In this document: positions 1-4,875 of the stretch, in pieces
Numbering within the stretch: position 1 is the stretch's first letter
How the letters are laid out: every line of letters starts with the position of its first letter
Assembly: GCA_017529175.1 (NCBI GenBank)
Contig: JAFXNX010000083.1
Location: forward strand, 1 to 10,260
Source of the DNA: Clostridia bacterium
GTDB taxonomy: Bacteria > Bacillota_A > Clostridia > Oscillospirales > CAG-272
Direction of reading: 5' to 3'
DNA: 10,260 bases
Position numbers and translations under genes: made by a program
Notes under the pieces: model-generated
What the model was told of the DNA's origin: nothing
The model's database searches: none
The model's input: the letters and a program-made list of their open reading frames with translations, nothing else

Positions 1-15
1 ACTCTTTTCCGTCAT
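1..15 (-). CDS. 5' end of a leftward gene (partial)
   Basis: Only the first five codons are inside the window, reading MTEKS from an ATG at 15-13 on the minus strand. The start is supported by an AAAGGAG ribosome site on the minus strand at 27-21, five bases upstream, and by a candidate promoter further upstream at 128-100. Nothing can be said about function. The gene is divergent from the CotH operon. Confidence 0.6.
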
Positions 16-99
16 ACGTTCTCCTTTCCCGGACGGCGCCGTTTGCCCGTTCTGCTATATAAGACAGAAAAATAATAAGGAAGGTTTCTCACATTCTGT

Positions 100-128
100 A
101 TTTTATCACAAATCTTTTGAAGATTCAA
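100..128 (-). promoter_or_regulatory. Candidate sigma-A promoter for the leftward partial gene
   Basis: On the minus strand TTGAAT (128-123) is followed by a 17-base spacer and TAAAAT (105-100). Each hexamer has one or two mismatches to consensus. It would start transcription near 93 and leave a leader of about 80 bases before the ATG at 15. The leader holds the 10-bp palindrome ACGGCGCCGT at 33-42, close to the ribosome site. Confidence 0.5.
111..125. promoter_or_regulatory. Inverted repeat within the leftward promoter (possible operator)
   Basis: AATCTT (111-116), a 3-base centre, and AAGATT (120-125) form a perfect 6-bp dyad. It occupies most of the spacer and the edge of the -35 box of the leftward promoter, where a repressor would block polymerase. 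It is AT-rich and short, so chance is a real alternative. Confidence 0.25.
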
Positions 129-160
129 CTTTGAATAACTATATTTGGATGTAATACTGA

Positions 161-189
161 TTGACAAAACAACATATTGAATGTATAAT
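161..189 (+). promoter_or_regulatory. Perfect-consensus sigma-A promoter for the CotH operon
   Basis: TTGACA at 161-166, a 17-base spacer, and TATAAT at 184-189 match the housekeeping consensus in both hexamers and in spacing. Transcription should begin near 196, giving a leader of about 28 bases before the ATG at 224. A GGAG core at 214-217 is the ribosome site. A consensus housekeeping promoter implies vegetative expression rather than a strictly sporulation-specific sigma factor. Confidence 0.85.
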
Positions 190-223
190 ATAAACTGATA
201 AATATGTCAATACGGAGCGATTT

Positions 224-1975
224 ATGGATAAAAATGAAATGCCGGAACAGGATAACGAACTGAAGTTTGATCCGGCATCCGGTCAGGATGAAGACGCCGC
301 AAAAGACAGCGGCGCGGGCGATAACGCTGAGGGAGAACATACTCATCACAGCTCACATCATCACAGCTCTCATCACCACAGCTCAAGTCAGGACTCACAT
401 CATTCGCATCACAGTTCTCACCATCACAGTTCCCACCATTCTCATCACAGTTCCGAAGACGGCGAGAAGAAAAAGAAGAGGAGCCGCAGCAGAAGAAGCA
501 GATCTAAGCGCAAACTGAGGCAAAAGATCATTGTCGCATCTTCTATCGCGGCGGCGCTTGTCGCCGTGGTGCTGATCGTCGTCCTGACGCGCGGAGAACA
601 CGACCACGTCTGGAGCGAGTGGGAGACGACCATTGAGCCCACGTGTAACATAGCGGGACAGGAAAAGGCGGTTTGCTCCTGCGGCGAGGTGAAATACAGA
701 GAAATACCGACGACGCATGAATATGAAAAGGAAGAGACCGACGTACTGCACAAAAAGTGCGTTTTCGTGTGCAGTCTTTGCGGGCGGGAAATGACGCAGG
801 ATATGACGAGCGAGGAGCTCGGATTGCATATCGTTTCAATATCGGGATCGCTTTTCAATATTTCGTCGAAGAACGCGGTCATGGTCGACGTTGTGTACGA
901 CGCTCCGGGAAACAATTTTACGTCAAAAGCGACGATCAAGATCCAGGGAGCCACGAGCACCGCGTATCCGAAGAAGAATTACACGATCAAATTCAAGGAT
1001 GAATACGGAAACAAGAAAAAAGTCACGATACTCGACGAGTGGGGAGAACACAGCAAGTATTGCCTGAAGGCTAACTATATCGACGCCACGTCGTCGAGAA
1101 ATATTGTCGCGGCAAAGCTTTACGGTCAAATAGGAAAGACGCTCAACAAAGACGACAGGATATCCGGTCTGACGAACTGCGGCGCAATAGACGGTTTCCC
1201 GGTCGCGGTATATCTGAACGGAGACTTTCTCGGACTCTACACGTTCAATACTCCGAAGGACGAATATATCTTCGGACTGAAGGACGCCGAGATAAACCAG
1301 GCGCTCATCGCCGCGGATGATTATACGGATCAGACGAAGCTTTCGATGCCGATAAGCGACAGCTTTGAGAAGAGCGGATTCAGCGTAGAGTACTATACGA
1401 GCGAGCTGGGCGTCGGCGCCGAATGGATGACGGCGAGCTTCAACGATCTTATAGCGTTTGTCAACGAGAATGACGGGGTTGAGTTCAGAGAGGGTATTTC
1501 AGAATACGTTGACGTCGACCGCGCCATAGACGAGATGCTTTTCGTATACGCTATCGCGGGAAGCGACAACACCTCGAAGAACACGCTCTGGGTGACGTAC
1601 GACGGAAAGCAGTGGATCCCGTCGCCGTACGACCTTGACGCAACGTTCGGACTTTACTGGGACGGAAGCACGTTCCTCAAGCCGGGCATTGAAACTCCCA
1701 AAACCGCTAAGAATACACTTTGGATAAAGCTGAACAAGAATTTTTATGACGAGATCTGCAAAAGATGGGCAGAGCTAAGAAGCGGTCCGCTCTCTCTTGA
1801 AAATATCGAAAAGACGTTCTTTGACTTTATGAGTCAGATCCCGGATCAGGTAGCCGCCGCGGAGATGGAACGCTGGCCTGACGTGCCGCTCAGAGGAGAG
1901 AACAATCTCGAGCAGATAATGCAGTATGAAGAAGAAAACCTCGAAATAATCGACGGTTTTTACGGTCTTAACTGA
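224..1975 (+). CDS. Membrane-anchored CotH-family protein kinase with His/Ser/Arg-rich N-terminus
   Basis: 583 residues. The N-terminus is acidic (1-39), then a His/Ser tract (40-77), a Lys/Arg/Ser block (82-101) and one transmembrane helix (about 102-121). The basic block before the helix predicts N-in topology, with the rest outside. Residues 126-190 hold a Cys/His module (C141, C151, C153, C183, C186; CSCG and CSLCG) of the kind repeated in clostridial surface proteins. The CotH domain spans about 203-560. Visible signatures are IKIQGATS with the following YPKKNYTIKFK (236-258), GFPVAVYLNGDFLGLYTF (324-341), the SDNTSKN loop (D448, N453) and PYDLDATFG (D470, D472), which correspond to the catalytic and metal-binding regions of CotH kinases. 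Known CotH proteins phosphorylate the Ser/Lys/Arg-rich spore coat proteins CotB and CotG; the substrate here is unknown. First gene of an operon, 15 bases before the next gene. The family call is firm; kinase activity is inferred. Confidence 0.88.
   Translation: MDKNEMPEQDNELKFDPASGQDEDAAKDSGAGDNAEGEHTHHSSHHHSSHHHSSSQDSHHSHHSSHHHSSHHSHHSSEDGEKKKKRSRSRRSRSKRKLRQKIIVASSIAAALVAVVLIVVLTRGEHDHVWSEWETTIEPTCNIAGQEKAVCSCGEVKYREIPTTHEYEKEETDVLHKKCVFVCSLCGREMTQDMTSEELGLHIVSISGSLFNISSKNAVMVDVVYDAPGNNFTSKATIKIQGATSTAYPKKNYTIKFKDEYGNKKKVTILDEWGEHSKYCLKANYIDATSSRNIVAAKLYGQIGKTLNKDDRISGLTNCGAIDGFPVAVYLNGDFLGLYTFNTPKDEYIFGLKDAEINQALIAADDYTDQTKLSMPISDSFEKSGFSVEYYTSELGVGAEWMTASFNDLIAFVNENDGVEFREGISEYVDVDRAIDEMLFVYAIAGSDNTSKNTLWVTYDGKQWIPSPYDLDATFGLYWDGSTFLKPGIETPKTAKNTLWIKLNKNFYDEICKRWAELRSGPLSLENIEKTFFDFMSQIPDQVAAAEMERWPDVPLRGENNLEQIMQYEEENLEIIDGFYGLN
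344..454 (+). repeat. In-frame degenerate repeat coding for HHSS/HHHSS units
   Basis: Iterated CAT/CAC-CAT/CAC-AGC/AGT/TCN codons encode about eight short units of two or three histidines followed by one or two serines (protein residues 41-77). Synonymous codons differ between units, so the protein pattern is retained while DNA identity has drifted. That argues for selection on His/Ser content rather than a very recent slippage expansion. Confidence 0.8.
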
Positions 1976-1990
1976 GTTAAGTTACGGAAT

Positions 1991-2899
1991 ATGAAAAGTA
2001 TAGTATATATTATCGTATTTGTGATACTGTTATCAGCCGTCCTGACCTTTGTACTCGCCTCTTGCTCATCCGAGGGAGGAGACGGTACGACGGATAACTC
2101 CGGCACGAAGGATAACGGCGCGTCGACCGACGCGCCGGATAACGTCTGCGGCAATATGACGATACGCTTTCTTTCGGTCGGCGCCGCGGATTCGGCTGTA
2201 ATATCGTCAGAAGGACACGCGGTCGTCATCGACGCGGGAGAAAAGGGCGACGGCAAATACGTGGTATCGTATCTTGAGAGCATCGGAGTCTCATCGGTCG
2301 ACTGTCTTATCATCACTCATTTCGACAAGGACCACGTAGGCGGCGCCGCGAAGATATTGAAATCCCTTCCGGTAAAGACGGTCCTCCAAAGCAACTGTCC
2401 GAAAGACAGCGATTCATACGAAAAATATGTCGAAGCGCTCGCGCAGTCCGGCATTGAGCCGGTAACGGTGAGAGAGACGTATGAATTCGAATCGGGCGGC
2501 GTAAAGTATTCGGTCGACCCGCCGGCGAAAGAAGTATACGATTCCGATCCGAGCAACAATTCCTCGCTCATAGTTACGGCGTCCTGCGCAGAGCGCAGCG
2601 TGCTGTTCGCGGGAGACGCGGAAAGCGAGAGGATCGACGAGTACTTAAAGAAGGGCGCTTCCGACTGCGACGTAATAAAAATACCCCATCACGGCAGATG
2701 GGATAAAATGCTTGAGGCGCTCCTCGCCGCGACAACGCCCGAGTACGCGATCATAACGTCGTCCGACGAGGAGCCGGAGGACGAACGGGTCATAACTCTT
2801 CTTGAAGAACGCGGCGTCGAAGTATTCCTCACAAGAGAAATGTACGTTACCGTGACGGGCGGCGCGGAGAGTATCTCGGTTGCTTACGGTGATAAATAA
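1991..2899 (+). CDS. ComEC C-terminal-type metallo-beta-lactamase-fold lipoprotein
   Basis: 302 residues. A signal peptide with lipobox VLASC predicts lipidation at C25 and an extracytoplasmic location, followed by a Gly/Thr/Asp-rich linker (26-52). The metallohydrolase domain (about 56-300) shows the opening strand and VVIDAGEKG (78-86), the metal motif THFDKDHVGG (109-118; H110, D112, D114, H115), FAGDAE (D209) and KIPHHG (H233, H234). This pattern is that of the hydrolase domain fused to ComEC and its free-standing relatives, some of which are nucleases or phosphodiesterases. The usual VGQGDS strand reads VGAADS here. The ribosome site is weak (GGAA at 1986-1989). The gene lies 15 bases after the CotH gene and 23 bases before the XRE gene, so it is co-transcribed. 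The substrate is unknown. Fold and localisation are confident; function is not. Confidence 0.87.
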   Translation: MKSIVYIIVFVILLSAVLTFVLASCSSEGGDGTTDNSGTKDNGASTDAPDNVCGNMTIRFLSVGAADSAVISSEGHAVVIDAGEKGDGKYVVSYLESIGVSSVDCLIITHFDKDHVGGAAKILKSLPVKTVLQSNCPKDSDSYEKYVEALAQSGIEPVTVRETYEFESGGVKYSVDPPAKEVYDSDPSNNSSLIVTASCAERSVLFAGDAESERIDEYLKKGASDCDVIKIPHHGRWDKMLEALLAATTPEYAIITSSDEEPEDERVITLLEERGVEVFLTREMYVTVTGGAESISVAYGDK

Positions 2900-2922
2900 A
2901 TAGTTAAGGTTGGACGCATGAT

Positions 2923-3936
2923 ATGAAAGTCGGCAGCAGGATAAAAGAACTCAGAATAGCGCGCGGTCTTACCCAGGAGGCTCTCGCCTCAGCTCTCGGC
3001 ATAAAACCCCAGGCGGTGTCGAAGTGGGAGTGCGACGTCAATTTTCCGGACGTTTCGATGCTTCCGGCGATCTCCGTTTTCTTCGGGGTATCTATCGACA
3101 GTCTGTTTTCAATGACGAGAGCGGACGAGCTTGAAAGAGTGGAAAACCGTCTTTCGCAGGCGGGACTTCTTACCGACGACGAAGTAAGGCAGATAGAAGA
3201 GATCCTTTGCGAAGAAGACCCCGACGGCGCGTCGGAGGTCCTTCTCTCAAAGCTCTACTGCCATCAGGCGGAAGAATACTTGAAAAAGGCGGCTCAGCAT
3301 GCGGCAGAGTCTCTCTTTCTGTGCGAGGGCAGCGCCGACGCGGTGAAGGCGATGACGGAGTCGTACCGCGGAGCGTCGCCGACATTATTTGAAAGCTCAA
3401 GACCTGAGCTTATCACCGCTTTCAAAGACTATCTCGGAAGAGACCCTTCCGCATCCGACGTTTGCGCCGCGCTGATAGACAATCTTATCGCGGACGAAAG
3501 ACTTGACGAGGCGAAAAAATGGACGTCTCACCTTGAGAAGACGGACTTGTCGTTCCGCCCTCTCGTATACAAATACCGTATTGCCGCGTTGACTGGAAAT
3601 GAGGAAACGGCTCTTGCGGCTCTGACGCTGCTTACCGAATGTTACCGTGACGACACAGCGGCACAGGTATATATCGCGGATATTTTCTGCCGCCGCGGCG
3701 AATATGATAAGGCGCTCTCGTATATTATCCGCGCGTCCGGGACGGACGACGCAAGAAGCAGAGTCTCACACCTCATAACGGCGGCAAAGCTTTCAGAGCT
3801 TGCCGGCAATATCGACGACGCGCTCGCGTATTACCGCGAAGCGCTTAAAGTCCTAAAGGAAGAGGACGGGATCGTCGGCGGCACGGGAGTCGACGCGATA
3901 AGGCAAAAGATAAACTCTTTATCGACCGCTGAATAA
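2923..3936 (+). CDS. XRE-family HTH regulator with TPR-like C-terminal domain
   Basis: 337 residues. An XRE (Cro/C1-type) helix-turn-helix occupies residues 6-61, with the hallmark run GLTQEALASALGIKPQAVSKWE (15-36) and FPDVSMLP after it. The remaining 275 residues are helical; units such as IADIFCRRGEYDKALSYI (251-268) and SELAGNIDDALAYYREAL (291-308) look like tetratricopeptide repeats. HTH plus TPR is the architecture of peptide-responsive regulators (RNPP type) but also of many orphan XRE proteins. The ATG at 2923 is the plausible start; an overlapping ATG at 2918 runs into a stop after two codons. The ribosome site is weak, which suggests lower expression or translational coupling. Last gene of the operon, followed by a strong terminator; it may regulate the promoter at 161-189, although no operator was identified there. 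Confidence 0.85.
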   Translation: MKVGSRIKELRIARGLTQEALASALGIKPQAVSKWECDVNFPDVSMLPAISVFFGVSIDSLFSMTRADELERVENRLSQAGLLTDDEVRQIEEILCEEDPDGASEVLLSKLYCHQAEEYLKKAAQHAAESLFLCEGSADAVKAMTESYRGASPTLFESSRPELITAFKDYLGRDPSASDVCAALIDNLIADERLDEAKKWTSHLEKTDLSFRPLVYKYRIAALTGNEETALAALTLLTECYRDDTAAQVYIADIFCRRGEYDKALSYIIRASGTDDARSRVSHLITAAKLSELAGNIDDALAYYREALKVLKEEDGIVGGTGVDAIRQKINSLSTAE

Positions 3937-3938
3937 AT

Positions 3939-3987
3939 TTCGCCGAAGGAAACACGGAAAAAGTGTTTCCTTCGGCGAGTTTTGTTT
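3939..3987 (+). terminator. Strong intrinsic terminator of the CotH-MBL-XRE operon
   Basis: A perfect 15-bp stem pairs 3941-3955 with 3963-3977 around a 7-base loop (GGAAAAA), extendable by a T-A pair. It is followed by GTTTTGTTT on the plus strand. The U-rich tail is on this side only; the opposite side reads AAATTTATTC, so termination of the convergent deacetylase transcript here would be weaker. The hairpin begins two to three bases after the XRE stop codon and ends 13 bases before the deacetylase stop. Confidence 0.93.
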
Positions 3988-3990
3988 CAA

Positions 3991-4806
3991 TTACAGATTT
4001 GTGACTTTTCCCGGCTCGGCGACGTATACCTCTCTGTCCGCTTCGAGCCACACGGCGATCGCCGACGGATTGTATACCATCGAGCAGTCCGTGCTGAAGC
4101 GGAGAGCGCGCACGGCAGAGACGTAATCATATATCTCTATGTTTGTCGCGTACCATACGTCGTCCCTTCCCGAGAGCTGTCGGCAAAGGTCCTCCATCTT
4201 CGCCCATCTTTCCTCGGACCACAGCTCGTAGCTGTGTCCCCAGATGTAGAACAGACGCATGAAGTCGTAGTTCATCGGCGAGAAGAATTTTTCGACGAGC
4301 GTGTCCGCTTCAGACCAGTTGCAGGTGGGGTCCCATATCATAAAGTCTTCGGGAAGTCCGAATGCGTGAGTATCGGCGGCGGTCCTTGAGTATTCCATGC
4401 CCGCAGCGCGGAGAATATCAATCACTCTCTTGTTATAGCTTCCGTACGGGTACGACATACCGCGAACCGGATAGCCGCAGAGCGATTCGAGGAATTTTTT
4501 GTTGTCGAGCACTTCTCCGAGCAGTGACTCGGTAGGCGTCCACTTTGAAAAAGGATGGTGCTCAAGATGGCACGAGACCTCGTGTCCTTCGTAGAGCTTT
4601 TTATAATCCGCGGGATCGACGAGAGGTTCCTCGCGGTATCCGCAGCTCGAAAGGAATCCCGGATTGTTCAGATGGAAAGTTCCTTTCATTTTGTATTTGT
4701 TGAACAGCTCGACGAGGCGGTAGTCCTCAAATCTTCCGTCGTCGAAGGTGAACGATACGGCGCGCGTCGCGCCGCCGTGCCAGAGTCTTGTTTCGATCCT
4801 TTTCAT
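3991..4806 (-). CDS. Polysaccharide deacetylase family protein (CE4/NodB), no signal peptide
   Basis: 271 residues. Carbohydrate esterase 4 motifs are present in order: motif 1 FTFDDG (19-24; D22, D23), motif 2 HEVSCHLEHH (75-84; H80 and H84 as metal ligands with D23), motif 3 SYPYGSYN (118-125), and a late YIWGHSYEL (187-195) with H191 in the position of the catalytic-base motif. The family removes acetyl or related acyl groups from amino sugars in peptidoglycan, chitin or exopolysaccharide. There is no signal peptide or membrane helix, since the NodB core starts about 15 residues from the N-terminus. A cytoplasmic substrate or non-classical export must therefore be considered. The start is supported by an AAAGGAAA ribosome site at 4820-4813, eight bases upstream of the ATG. 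Monocistronic, divergent from comEC and convergent with the XRE gene. Confidence 0.87.
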   Translation of the reverse strand: MKRIETRLWHGGATRAVSFTFDDGRFEDYRLVELFNKYKMKGTFHLNNPGFLSSCGYREEPLVDPADYKKLYEGHEVSCHLEHHPFSKWTPTESLLGEVLDNKKFLESLCGYPVRGMSYPYGSYNKRVIDILRAAGMEYSRTAADTHAFGLPEDFMIWDPTCNWSEADTLVEKFFSPMNYDFMRLFYIWGHSYELWSEERWAKMEDLCRQLSGRDDVWYATNIEIYDYVSAVRALRFSTDCSMVYNPSAIAVWLEADREVYVAEPGKVTNL

Positions 4807-4836
4807 AAAGCGTTTCCTTTCATATAGAACATTTAT

Positions 4837-4846
4837 CAGATATCTG
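4837..4846. promoter_or_regulatory. 10-bp palindrome in the deacetylase/comEC divergent gap
   Basis: CAGATATCTG is a perfect palindrome near the middle of the 69-bp gap between the two divergent genes. No clear -35/-10 pair was found on either strand in this gap, so the promoters of both genes are unassigned. The palindrome is a possible shared operator but is short enough to be chance. Confidence 0.2.
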
Positions 4847-4875
4847 TTTGATTTTTCATTGCGCGGAGGGGCATT

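Noticed and set aside
33..42. ACGGCGCCGT palindrome as a specific operator
   Set aside because: GGCGCC-centred words recur throughout the window in coding sequence (for example near 2341, 6925 and 9007), so this is more likely a compositional habit of the genome.
125..349. Leftward open frame whose product starts like a lipoprotein signal peptide ending in a lipobox (ILTGC)
   Set aside because: It is antisense to the N-terminal coding region of the CotH gene and runs through its promoter and ribosome site. The hydrophobic pattern is the complement of Asp/Lys/Glu/Asn-rich codons. It has no recognisable mature domain.
344..454. CRISPR or tandem DNA repeat array in the CAT/CAC-rich stretch
   Set aside because: The units are short, in frame, and vary at synonymous positions with no spacers. 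It is a low-complexity protein tract.
395..960. Several long leftward open frames under the CotH gene
   Set aside because: They are shadows of a gene with clear CotH motifs. Their products are Arg/Ser-rich or Leu/Ser-rich with no recognisable domains and no ribosome sites or promoters were noticed for them.
3207..3392. Arg-rich open frame within the XRE gene
   Set aside because: It overlaps a well-supported coding frame, and its Arg/Gly-rich composition is what out-of-frame reading of GC-rich codons gives.
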